Positions 1 through 6,272 of a stretch of DNA of 7,471 bases are shown piece by piece. Below the pieces are notes generated by a model. That model saw only the letters and a program-made list of their open reading frames with translations. It had not been told where the DNA came from and did not search any database. Location of the stretch: positions 1 to 7,471 of the forward strand of contig JABJQE010000294.1 of assembly GCA_018663565.1 (NCBI GenBank). The letters are read 5' to 3'. The translations under genes and the position numbers were made by a program. The DNA is from Phycisphaerae bacterium. GTDB taxonomy: Bacteria > Planctomycetota > Phycisphaerae > Phycisphaerales > SM1A02. Each line of letters starts with the position of its first letter. Positions within the stretch are counted from its first letter, which is position 1.

Positions 1-57
1 TGCTCGCATAAGCCCACACCTCTCAATTGGATCGCCTGCCCACAGGATACAGATGCC
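1..57. repeat. 57-bp direct repeat, copy 1
   Basis: This block is identical, base for base, to 87-143. It begins at the window edge, so the true unit may extend further left and more copies may lie outside. The two copies are 86 bp apart, which is not a multiple of three, so the array cannot encode an in-frame protein repeat. No inverted repeats are visible at its ends and no transposase lies next to it. The identity is seen directly; its role is unknown. Confidence 0.9.
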
Positions 58-86
58 ACAACTCCAGTCAATACGCATCCCACGAA

Positions 87-143
87 TGCTCGCATAAGCC
101 CACACCTCTCAATTGGATCGCCTGCCCACAGGATACAGATGCC
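87..143. repeat. 57-bp direct repeat, copy 2
   Basis: This is a perfect copy of 1-57. The 29 nt between copies (58-86) do not clearly recur after this copy; only a loose resemblance (GTCAATACGCATCCCACG against GTCAGTATCTCCACGG) follows it. It could be the last unit of an 86-bp tandem array that decays here, or a simple segmental duplication. Confidence 0.9.
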
Positions 144-174
144 GTCAGTATCTCCACGGCGTTGACTTCCAAAG

Positions 175-213
175 CAACGTGCCGCACTGAGATATACCCA
201 GTGCGGCACGTTG
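175..213. terminator. Perfect 15-bp hairpin, possible bidirectional terminator
   Basis: Positions 175-189 (CAACGTGCCGCACTG) are the exact reverse complement of 199-213, leaving a 9-nt loop (AGATATACC). A 15-bp uninterrupted, GC-rich stem is very stable in RNA. No U-run follows on the plus strand (AGAGCC...) and only a weak one (CTTTGG) on the minus strand, so a classical intrinsic terminator is not assured. It may instead end an upstream transcript without a U-tract, or act as an RNA or DNA structural element. The pairing is certain; the terminator role is inferred. Confidence 0.5.
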
Positions 214-224
214 AGAGCCAAGAT

Positions 225-263
225 TGATCTGAAGAGAGGAGGAGGTCAGATCAGGCCTTGATC
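225..263 (+). promoter_or_regulatory. Strong Shine-Dalgarno in a hairpin loop, alternative folds
   Basis: TGATCTGA (225-232) pairs with TCAGATCA (246-253), an 8-bp stem whose 13-nt loop is AGAGAGGAGGAGG. The AGGAGGT at 240-246 is a perfect anti-SD match, far stronger than any other start in this window. A second stem, GATCA (249-253) with TGATC (259-263), shares bases with the first, so the two are mutually exclusive. The nearest usable start is TTG at 258, opening a 38-codon frame to a TAG at 372-374. That frame has no recognisable similarity. This may be a leader peptide, the start of a decayed gene, or chance. Confidence 0.3.
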
Positions 264-671
264 AGGTCTGTTGGCTGCTTTGCTACATTTGCCATCCATG
301 CGAGCCCCGCCGCAGCCCCCCACAAGGGCATGCGGCTAGAGACCCCCCGAAGATCGCACCCCGGAACCCGGTAGCCCCCGATTGGGCTCGGTCCCCGCAA
401 ATACAACCCCGTCAGGAGTACATGCGTCATCGGGGCGAGCGTAGTCACATGATTCTCCGAATTCCTCATTCATTTCTATGCTTGGGAACTGGAAGGCCAT
501 CGGTGCAGATCTCGGGAGTCGCCCCACGCGCCGCCCCACAACGGTCCATCAAAAACACCCTTCGACTGTCCACTTCGAGGCCTCTGGGCCCACTCGCAGC
601 AGTACCCAACCACTATCATCCCCGCCCCGGACGTCCACTTTCGCACACCTCCGACAGAGAGACCGCCCACT
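264..671. other. Non-coding stretch upstream of pntA
   Basis: I find no convincing gene in these roughly 400 bases. Open frames exist on both strands (for example 251-469 minus and 422-766 plus), but they have low-complexity composition, lack family signatures, and the plus one runs into pntA in the wrong frame. The visible content is a C-rich block at 343-410 and, near pntA, TATCAT at 614-619, a fair -10-like hexamer without a recognisable -35 partner. The pntA promoter is presumably here but I cannot fix it. Confidence 0.5.
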
Positions 672-2237
672 ATGAAACTTGGCATTCCCCGCGAGGTCAC
701 CAGCGAGGAACGCCGCGTCGCGGTTGTTCCAAAAACCGTCGAGCGGCTCCAAAAAATGGGTTTTGACGTCATCGTCGAATCCGGCGCCGGTGTCGCGGCC
801 GAGTGCAGCGACGCGAAGTATCTTGAAGCTGGCGGCAGCGTCGTCACATCGGCCGCAGGCGTGTACGCCGAGGCTGATGTTGTCCTGAAAGTGAATCCGC
901 CGACAAGCAGCGAGGTTGAAATGCTTCGCGATGGGCAGATTCTCATTGGCATGATTTGGCCTGCAAATCAGGACACACTCATCGCTGAGCTCGCTGCGAA
1001 GGGCGTGACCACTATCGCCATGGACTGCGTGCCTCGCATTAGCCGGGCACAGAAACTCGATGTCCTGAGCGCTCTTGCAAATATTGCTGGCTACCGCGCA
1101 GTTATTGAAGCGGCCCACCTCTTTGGCCGGTTCTTCGCAGGACAAATGACAGCTGCAGGCCGGGTTGAGCCGGCCAAGGTGCTCGTCATTGGCGGCGGCG
1201 TCGCAGGGCTCTCCGCTATGACAACTGCCCGCGGACTCGGCGCAATCGTTCGCGGCTTTGACACGCGGCTTGCGGTCAAAGAACAAGTTGAGAGTCTTGG
1301 CGCCGACTTCCTAGTGCTTGAGTTTGAAGAAAGCGGCGAAGGCGAAGGCGGCTATGCCAAGGTCATGAGCGAGGCCTTCCTTGAAGCAGAGATGAAGCTC
1401 TTTGCCGAGCAAGCCATTGAAGTGGACATCATCGTGACAACAGCGATGATTCCAGGCCGAGACGCGCCGGTATTAATCACGTCCGGCATGGTGGAAACCA
1501 TGAAGGAAGGCTCTGTCATTGTCGATCTCGCTGCAGAACGCGGCGGCAACTGCGCATTGACAGTCGCTGGCAAAATCATAGAACACCACGGCGTCTCAAT
1601 CGTTGGATACACCGATCTTCCTGGCCGTATGCCCTCGCTCTCGAGTCGACTCTATGGAAATGCCCTGACCGCGATGTTGCAAGAAATGGGCGGCGGTGAG
1701 GACTTCACGGTCGATATTGACAATGAGATTATTCGCGGCGCCTTGGTCACGCACGACCACGCCATCACCTGGCCGCCACCAAGACCAGACGAGCCAACCA
1801 CAACGACCGACTACGCGAAGGATTTTGGCAAACGCCCAGAGTCGGAGTCGGTCGATGTCGAACACACGCCCGTCATTGCACCCGCTGCGAAGAAGGGCAT
1901 CATGACTGTTGTTGGCGCACTCGCGGGCCTTGCGCTGATCCTCGCGATCGGCCTCTGGGCCCCCACCGACTTCACGACACACTTCACCGTGTTCGTCTTG
2001 GCGTGCTTCGTCGGCTGGCAGGTGGTTTGGGCCGTCACGCCGGCGCTCCACACGCCGCTCATGAGCGTGACCAACGCCATCAGCGGCATCATTATTCTTG
2101 GCGGATTGCTGCACTTGTCAGACCATGCGACAGGCGGCGCTGTAGCGCTTGGCCTACTTGCCGTGTTCTTTGCCACAATCAATATCACTGGCGGATTCTT
2201 CGTGACCCGCCGCATGCTTGCGATGTTCAGGAGATAG
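672..2237 (+). CDS. pntA: NAD(P) transhydrogenase subunit alpha
   Basis: This is the alpha subunit of proton-translocating NAD(P)+ transhydrogenase, an inner-membrane enzyme that passes hydride from NADH to NADP+ using the proton gradient. The 521 residues match the fused, E. coli-style subunit (510 aa) rather than the split PntAA/PntAB form. Residues 1-365 are the cytosolic NAD(H)-binding domain I: it opens with MKLGIPRE, has the Rossmann motif GGGVAG at 174-179, and carries R122, Q127, D130 and S133, which I equate with the R127/Q132/D135/S138 set known in Rhodospirillum rubrum. Tyr228 lies in the mobile-loop GGYAK motif. A charged, Pro/Thr-rich linker (about 366-407) leads to four predicted membrane helices (about 409-430, 436-456, 463-482, 488-511). 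The ATG at 672 fits the family N-terminus; a weak purine-rich site (GAGAGA, 657-662) precedes it. It forms an operon with pntB 4 nt downstream. Nothing looks broken. Confidence 0.97.
   Translation: MKLGIPREVTSEERRVAVVPKTVERLQKMGFDVIVESGAGVAAECSDAKYLEAGGSVVTSAAGVYAEADVVLKVNPPTSSEVEMLRDGQILIGMIWPANQDTLIAELAAKGVTTIAMDCVPRISRAQKLDVLSALANIAGYRAVIEAAHLFGRFFAGQMTAAGRVEPAKVLVIGGGVAGLSAMTTARGLGAIVRGFDTRLAVKEQVESLGADFLVLEFEESGEGEGGYAKVMSEAFLEAEMKLFAEQAIEVDIIVTTAMIPGRDAPVLITSGMVETMKEGSVIVDLAAERGGNCALTVAGKIIEHHGVSIVGYTDLPGRMPSLSSRLYGNALTAMLQEMGGGEDFTVDIDNEIIRGALVTHDHAITWPPPRPDEPTTTTDYAKDFGKRPESESVDVEHTPVIAPAAKKGIMTVVGALAGLALILAIGLWAPTDFTTHFTVFVLACFVGWQVVWAVTPALHTPLMSVTNAISGIIILGGLLHLSDHATGGAVALGLLAVFFATINITGGFFVTRRMLAMFRR
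2229..2234 (+). promoter_or_regulatory. Ribosome binding site deciding the pntB start
   Basis: AGGAGA, inside the last codons of pntA, lies 7 nt before the GTG at 2242 and 16 nt before the first ATG (2251). The spacing favours GTG as the pntB start. Its position implies translation of pntB is coupled to pntA termination. Confidence 0.7.
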
Positions 2238-2241
2238 TCCC

Positions 2242-3729
2242 GTGCACTGGATGCTCGACACCGCGATTGCCACGACGGCGGCCCCTGTGGCCGACCATGC
2301 TGCTGGTAACTCGCTCGTGACCATCGCCTACCTCGTTGCAGGCGTGTTGTTTATTCTTAGCCTCGCCGGCCTTTCTAAACAGGAAACGGCTTCTCGTGGC
2401 ACGTGGTACGGCATTCTTGGCATGGCGCTTGCGCTGGTCGCAGCCATTCTTGGGCCGGACGTCACGCTCTATGGCTGGCTTGCGATAGCGATTATCCCGG
2501 CCGCGCTCATTGGCGGCGCGCTTGCGATTCGTGTTCAAATGACCGAAATGCCGCAGCTCGTGGCACTCTTGCATTCATTTGTCGGCGCGGCCGCAGTGCT
2601 TGTTGGATTCGCGAGTTTCCTCGATCCGCACCCGGGCATGAGCATGGCCGAAGCAATTGTGCACGAAATCGAGGTCTACATCGGTGTTTGTGTTGGCGCC
2701 ATCACGCTGACTGGCTCAATCATCGCAGGGCTGAAACTGCACGGAAAGATTTCCGGCAAGCCGCTGATGCTGCCTGCTCGTCATCTACTCAACCTCGTAG
2801 CGGCCATCGTCACAGTGCTGCTCGGGGTTTGGTTTGTTGATGCCGCAGTAGATGTTGCCGCAGACGCCATCGTAATAGACACCCTAGGCGTCACTCTGCT
2901 TATTGCAGCCACGGTGCTCACCGGCCTACTCGGCGCGCACATGGTGATGGCAATCGGCGGCGCCGATATGCCGGTCGTCGTGTCAATGCTCAACTCGTAT
3001 TCCGGCTGGGCCGCAGCAGCGGCGGGCTTCATGCTCGGCAACGACCTTCTCATTATTACCGGCGCGCTCGTCGGCAGCAGCGGTGCCATCTTGTCGCTCA
3101 TCATGTGCCGTGGAATGAACCGTTCGCTCGTGAGCGTCATCCTTGGCGGTTTTGGCGCTGCTGAGGGCACCAAGGCCGCGCCGGGCGAAGGGCCACAGGG
3201 CGAGGTCATTGAAATCAACGCTGAAGATACTGTTGACTACATGCGGGCTGCAAAATCGGTCGTCATCGTGCCCGGCTACGGCATGGCCGTAGCGCAGGCT
3301 CAGCATGCACTTGCTGACCTCACCAAGAAACTTCGCGCCGACGGCGTTGTAGTTCGGTTCGCGATTCATCCCGTCGCGGGTCGGCTACCTGGCCACATGA
3401 ACGTACTCCTCGCTGAAGCAGGCATCCCTTACGACATCGTGCTCGAGATGGATGAAATCAACAACGACCTGCCCGATACAGACGTCGTACTCGTAATCGG
3501 CGCCAACGACATCGTCAACCCCGGCGCCGAGAACGACCCCAGCAGCCCCATCGCTGGCATGCCAGTCCTTCAGGTTTGGAAGAGCAAGATGGTCGTCGTC
3601 ATGAAACGCGGGATGGCCACCGGATACGCCGGCGTCGAGAATCCCCTGTTCTTCAATGACAACACGCGGATGCTCTTCGGTGATGCAAAGAAAAGTGTGG
3701 ACGAAATGCTTGCAGCAGCACCGGGGTAG
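2242..3729 (+). CDS. pntB: NAD(P) transhydrogenase subunit beta
   Basis: This is the beta subunit of the PntAB transhydrogenase, carrying most of the proton channel and the NADP(H)-binding domain III. From the GTG at 2242 it is 495 aa, against 462 in E. coli, the extra length being mostly N-terminal. Residues about 27-300 form roughly nine hydrophobic segments. His111 in LLHSFVG corresponds to E. coli His91, and Asp242 and Asn251 in the GADMPVVVSMLNSYSG block to Asp213 and Asn222, all tied to proton translocation. Domain III follows a Gly/Ala/Pro linker (about 303-320): the NADP fingerprint GYGMAVAQAQ at 345-354, the GRLPGHMNVLL stretch, GANDIVNP at 420-427 and the KRGMATGYAG loop at 455-464. 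A longer frame opens at TTG 2218 but overlaps pntA and lacks an SD. It sits 4 nt after pntA, so the subunits are surely co-transcribed. Confidence 0.97.
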   Translation: MHWMLDTAIATTAAPVADHAAGNSLVTIAYLVAGVLFILSLAGLSKQETASRGTWYGILGMALALVAAILGPDVTLYGWLAIAIIPAALIGGALAIRVQMTEMPQLVALLHSFVGAAAVLVGFASFLDPHPGMSMAEAIVHEIEVYIGVCVGAITLTGSIIAGLKLHGKISGKPLMLPARHLLNLVAAIVTVLLGVWFVDAAVDVAADAIVIDTLGVTLLIAATVLTGLLGAHMVMAIGGADMPVVVSMLNSYSGWAAAAAGFMLGNDLLIITGALVGSSGAILSLIMCRGMNRSLVSVILGGFGAAEGTKAAPGEGPQGEVIEINAEDTVDYMRAAKSVVIVPGYGMAVAQAQHALADLTKKLRADGVVVRFAIHPVAGRLPGHMNVLLAEAGIPYDIVLEMDEINNDLPDTDVVLVIGANDIVNPGAENDPSSPIAGMPVLQVWKSKMVVVMKRGMATGYAGVENPLFFNDNTRMLFGDAKKSVDEMLAAAPG

Positions 3730-3758
3730 ATACCACCTGCTAGAAAGCCGCTCTGAGC

Positions 3759-4736
3759 ATGAACATCATCATCACCTCGAACGAACGCCTCCCTGCTCTG
3801 CTGTACGGAGGGTCTCCCCGCGTGGTGTGGTGTTTGGCCAAAGAACTCTCTCTTCTCGGCCATCGCGTCCAACTTCTCGCGCCATCAGGATCAGAATGCC
3901 CGTTCGCCGATGTCCTGCCATACGAACCTAGGCAGGACGTTCGAGAACTTATCCCACCAGATGTTGACATCGTGCACTTCAACTCCGGTGTGCCAAAAGC
4001 GATGCAATCACCGTACATCTTCACCCAACATGGAAATGTTCTTCCCGGAGAAAGTATAGACCGGAATACGGTATTCGTATCAAAAAATCATGCTGCCAGA
4101 CACGGATCTGAATCGTTCGTCCACAATGGTTTGGACTGGCAAGATGCTGCACAATCCAGTTTGCCGCGTTGCGACTTTCACTTTCTTGGCAAAGCCGCAT
4201 GGAGAAAAAAGAATGTGAGAGGCGCGATTGCTGCAACTAAAGAAGTTCCTTCAGCCCGACTCCATGTCCTTGGCGGGCATCGCCTCAACTTCTCCATGGG
4301 ATTCAGATTTACTGCAAGCTCTCGCATCAGTTTCCATGGCATGACCAACGATCACCAGAAGTACGAGATCATGAGCAGATCTCAAGGACTGGTGTTCCCG
4401 GTTCGTTGGCACGAACCCTTCGGCCTAGCAATCATCGAGAGCATGCACTGCGGGTGTCCTGTCTTTGGAACGCCCTACGGATCGCTCCCGGAACTCGTTC
4501 CACCCGAAGTCGGGTTACTCTCAAGCAGTCAATCGGAACTGGCCACAGCGATGGCCGATGCGGATCGGTGGGATCCGGCCACATGTACTGCATATGCGAC
4601 CGAATACTTCAACTCGAAGCGGATGGCGTTGGCCTATCTTGAGAAGTACGAACGGGTGATCAACGGGGAATCCCTCAATGCAACACCCCCAACCTTGCTG
4701 AAACCTGAAGAAAAATTACTGCCTTGGTATCCATAG
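3759..4736 (+). CDS. Glycosyltransferase family 4 (GT-B fold)
   Basis: The protein is 325 aa, a little short for a GT4 enzyme. The N-terminal half has a Rossmann-like start (MNIIITSN), the YGGSPRVVWCLAKEL glycine loop and helix at 16-30, and GHRVQLLAPSGS. The C-terminal half has FLGKAAWRKKN (142-152), LHVLGG, FHGM and the diagnostic HEPFGLAIIE, giving the EX7E pair Glu219/Glu227 that binds the nucleotide-sugar donor. PYGSLPELV follows, as is usual. No membrane segment or signal peptide is visible, so it likely acts on the cytoplasmic side in polysaccharide or glycolipid assembly; donor and acceptor cannot be told. It starts 29 nt after pntB with no clear terminator between and only a poor RBS, so it may be read through from pnt. 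Its base composition looks less GC-rich than pntAB. The last 20 residues are Pro/Leu-rich and not family-typical. Confidence 0.85.
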   Translation: MNIIITSNERLPALLYGGSPRVVWCLAKELSLLGHRVQLLAPSGSECPFADVLPYEPRQDVRELIPPDVDIVHFNSGVPKAMQSPYIFTQHGNVLPGESIDRNTVFVSKNHAARHGSESFVHNGLDWQDAAQSSLPRCDFHFLGKAAWRKKNVRGAIAATKEVPSARLHVLGGHRLNFSMGFRFTASSRISFHGMTNDHQKYEIMSRSQGLVFPVRWHEPFGLAIIESMHCGCPVFGTPYGSLPELVPPEVGLLSSSQSELATAMADADRWDPATCTAYATEYFNSKRMALAYLEKYERVINGESLNATPPTLLKPEEKLLPWYP

Positions 4737-4812
4737 TGCGCTTGAACACGAGTTCCAAAGAACGCCCTCGTGCCAAACGCCTTCCGATAGATCATGCGTG
4801 TGTAAGGGTCGT

Positions 4813-4841
4813 TTATCACGTTCCCTTGTCCGCGGTACAGT
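4813..4841 (+). promoter_or_regulatory. Candidate sigma-70-type promoter
   Basis: TTATCA (4813-4818) and TACAGT (4836-4841) are separated by 17 nt, each matching 4 of 6 consensus bases. The -10 ends 9 nt before the ATG at 4851, which would give a leaderless or nearly leaderless transcript. It could also drive the esterase at 5031. This is a by-eye match only. Confidence 0.3.
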
Positions 4842-4850
4842 AATAGGCTG

Positions 4851-4976
4851 ATGGCCGATCAACCCTCCAATCAAGACCCGGGTGCCGCGAAGCCCGGATC
4901 CGAAGAACCGATGCTCCGTAGTTCCATTTGTGCGGGCCTATGGGGTCTGCAAGACTTCAATTCATGCTATTTATAA
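4851..4976 (+). CDS. Short ORF, possible orphan N-terminus (41 aa)
   Basis: ATG at 4851 opens 41 codons ending at TAA (4974-4976). The first 20 residues (beginning MADQPSNQDPGAAKPG) look like the polar, disordered N-terminus of a genuine protein, with GCC/CCG/GAA-type codons. After about residue 21 the composition changes to Cys/Trp/Leu-rich residues without pattern and the frame soon stops. I read this as either a small unknown protein or, more likely, the stump of a gene whose body was lost. No family is recognised and there is no SD. The promoter-like pair just upstream is its only support. Confidence 0.3.
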   Translation: MADQPSNQDPGAAKPGSEEPMLRSSICAGLWGLQDFNSCYL

Positions 4977-5003
4977 CGATCGTCAGAGCCGTTCTTTGGT
5001 ACA

Positions 5004-5015
5004 CACACATGTGTG
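5004..5015. promoter_or_regulatory. 12-bp perfect palindrome upstream of the esterase
   Basis: CACACATGTGTG is its own reverse complement and lies 15 bp before the chosen esterase start at 5031. Such a short alternating purine-pyrimidine palindrome could be a dimeric regulator's operator near the promoter or ribosome binding region. Function is inferred from position only. Confidence 0.3.
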
Positions 5016-5030
5016 GAAACTAATGACGCG

Positions 5031-6059
5031 ATGAAATGGTGCTGCTCACTCTTGCTTGCCGGGTTGTTTACGACTTCGTCGTGGGCGGTTCTTACGCCTG
5101 TCGATGATGTACCGGTTCGGACACCTGCCAACTACGACCCAATGGTGCCATCGCCTTTGGTGATTGCGTTGCACGGGTACACAGGCAATGGGAATGAAAC
5201 CAATGGGCTCCTTGGGCTATGGCCCGAGGCGGAGGCTCGCGGGTTCTTGTACGCCTCTCCAACTGGAAGCACCGATTTATGGGGCTCCAACTACTGGAAC
5301 GCGACGCATGCATGCTGCGACTTTCTGGGTGAGAACATCGACCATATCGGGTACTTGATGGACTTGGTCGCGTCGATTCAATCGCGGTACAACGTCGACT
5401 CATCGCATATCCACTTCATCGGCCACTCCAATGGTGGCTTCATGTGCCATGCGTTGGCATGCGCGCGGCCCGATGTGATCGCGTCGGCCACATCGATTGC
5501 AGGTGCGGTTTGGAATGATCCAGCGCAGTGCGCTGCTGAGCAGCCAGTGCATGTGCTTCAGGTGCATGGCACCTCTGATGACACCGTGTTGTACTCGGGC
5601 GGGTCCTTTGGTTCATCTCAATATCCTGGCGCACAAGCGACAGTAGACCAGTGGGCGCAGCAGAATGGGTGTCAGCCGATGGGCACACAGGTCTTGGACA
5701 CAATCGATTTCGACGGGTATGTCGGAGGGTCTGAAACAGATGTCTACCGGAGCAGTGCATGTGACTCCGGGGGTTCGGTGGAGTTGTGGAAGTGCAATGG
5801 TTCGGGTCATGGATTCAGTGTGACTGCAGCGGGCAAGGCTGCCGTATTCAGTTATATGCTCGAGCACAGCAAGTCCACGGTCTCCGATTGCCCCGCCGAT
5901 ATCACCGGCGATCAGGTGATTGATATCCACGACTTGCTATTGCTCCTGGAGCAATGGGGAATTGCCGGCGATACCACGAGCGACATTGATGCCAGTGGAA
6001 TGGTTGATGTTGACGACCTGTTGCTCCTCATTATCGCGTGGGGGCCGTGCAGTTCTTGA
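5031..6059 (+). CDS. Secreted PHB depolymerase/LpqC-like esterase with dockerin-like tail
   Basis: This is an exported alpha/beta hydrolase of the polyhydroxybutyrate depolymerase/LpqC/feruloyl-esterase type, 342 aa. The start at 5031 gives a signal peptide (MKWCCSLLLAGLFTTSSWA); the frame also reaches GTG 5013, but that would place charged residues before the signal. Motifs in order: LHGYTGNG oxyanion segment (47-54), the ASPTGS and YWNATHACCDF region, GHSNGG with nucleophile Ser133 (131-136), QVHGTSDD with the acid Asp183 or Asp184, and GSGHGFS with His260. The tail (287-340) is bracketed by Cys287 and Cys340 and holds two Ca-loop-like repeats: D290/D294/D298/D301, then D318/D320/D326/D329, each followed by LLLLL-type helices and WG. 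It resembles the GC-type dockerin-like domain of Phycisphaerae, probably for anchoring or sorting. Substrate is not determinable: PHB, feruloyl or acetyl esters are all possible. Many Cys residues fit an exported, disulfide-bonded protein. Confidence 0.88.
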   Translation: MKWCCSLLLAGLFTTSSWAVLTPVDDVPVRTPANYDPMVPSPLVIALHGYTGNGNETNGLLGLWPEAEARGFLYASPTGSTDLWGSNYWNATHACCDFLGENIDHIGYLMDLVASIQSRYNVDSSHIHFIGHSNGGFMCHALACARPDVIASATSIAGAVWNDPAQCAAEQPVHVLQVHGTSDDTVLYSGGSFGSSQYPGAQATVDQWAQQNGCQPMGTQVLDTIDFDGYVGGSETDVYRSSACDSGGSVELWKCNGSGHGFSVTAAGKAAVFSYMLEHSKSTVSDCPADITGDQVIDIHDLLLLLEQWGIAGDTTSDIDASGMVDVDDLLLLIIAWGPCSS

Positions 6060-6085
6060 GAAGCCAGCAACGCCTTGATGCTACG

Positions 6086-6144
6086 CAGAAGCGTACGCCC
6101 CGCGTGCTGATGTCAAAATCAGAACCGCATTCCCCCAGTACACT
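6086..6144 (+). repeat. Repeated intergenic element, copy A
   Basis: The stretch begins CAGAAGCGTACG and ends CAGTACACT (6136-6144). It aligns without gaps to 7161-7219: about 25 of the first 30 and last 10 bases combined match, well above the 20-bp centre, and the distance between the end motifs is exactly 50 bp in both. GTACG (6093-6097) can pair with CGTGC (6103-6107), with one G-U wobble. It follows the esterase stop by 26 nt, so it may hold that gene's terminator plus a promoter-like TACACT. Confidence 0.4.
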
Positions 6145-6181
6145 GATTGCAATGCACGGGCACACAGGCAATGGGGATGTG
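6131..6181 (+). pseudogene. Remnant of a second esterase copy (oxyanion-hole segment)
   Basis: In the frame starting at 6131 the DNA reads SPSTLIAMHGHTGNGDV, matching SPLVIALHGYTGNGNE of the intact esterase just upstream. At DNA level 6144-6179 matches 5161-5196 at 32 of 36 positions. Similarity ends abruptly after GNG, and neither the GHSNGG nucleophile motif nor any later part follows; the frame stops at 6242-6244. The piece is therefore non-functional as an enzyme. It is best explained as what is left of a tandem paralog after deletion. The sequence match is direct; the history is inferred. Confidence 0.65.
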
Positions 6182-6272
6182 TCGTGTGAGTTTCATGGGA
6201 TTTCGTTGCGATTCCTGTGCTGCAGGTCGAAAATCCGTTTCTAATCGGCCGCCGAGATAGGATGCCCCAGCC

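Noticed and set aside
1..143. CRISPR array
   Set aside because: Only two copies, a 57-nt repeat is too long for a CRISPR repeat, there is no palindromic core, and no cas gene is in the window.
251..539. Minus-strand frames upstream of pntA
   Set aside because: They arise from the C-rich tract, carry no recognisable motif and no RBS, and overlap each other in different frames.
264..671. Structural RNA or tRNA in the gene-free region
   Set aside because: I looked for T-arm-like (GTTCRA) sequences and for tmRNA, SRP RNA and RNase P core motifs on both strands and found none.
422..766. 114-codon plus-strand frame upstream of and into pntA
   Set aside because: It overlaps the start of pntA in another frame, is Arg/Pro/His-rich as expected of a GC-rich shadow, and its SD is only 3 nt from the ATG.
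549..1286. 245-codon minus-strand frame opposite pntA
   Set aside because: It is antisense to the strongly conserved pntA domain I; Cys/His/Arg-rich composition is typical of a shadow.
2218..2241. Upstream TTG start for pntB
   Set aside because: It overlaps the pntA end and lacks a ribosome binding site, whereas GTG 2242 has AGGAGA at a 7-nt distance.
3730..3758. Terminator between pntB and the glycosyltransferase
   Set aside because: The 29-nt gap contains no stable inverted repeat or T-run.
4634..4819. 61-codon minus-strand frame over the glycosyltransferase 3' end
   Set aside because: It overlaps the glycosyltransferase and begins at GTG without an RBS. Its first 30 residues look somewhat protein-like, but nothing identifies it.
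6038..6244. 68-codon frame as a genuine small gene
   Set aside because: Its start lies inside the esterase tail, and the only recognisable part is the truncated copy of the esterase motif, so it is better treated as a pseudogene fragment.
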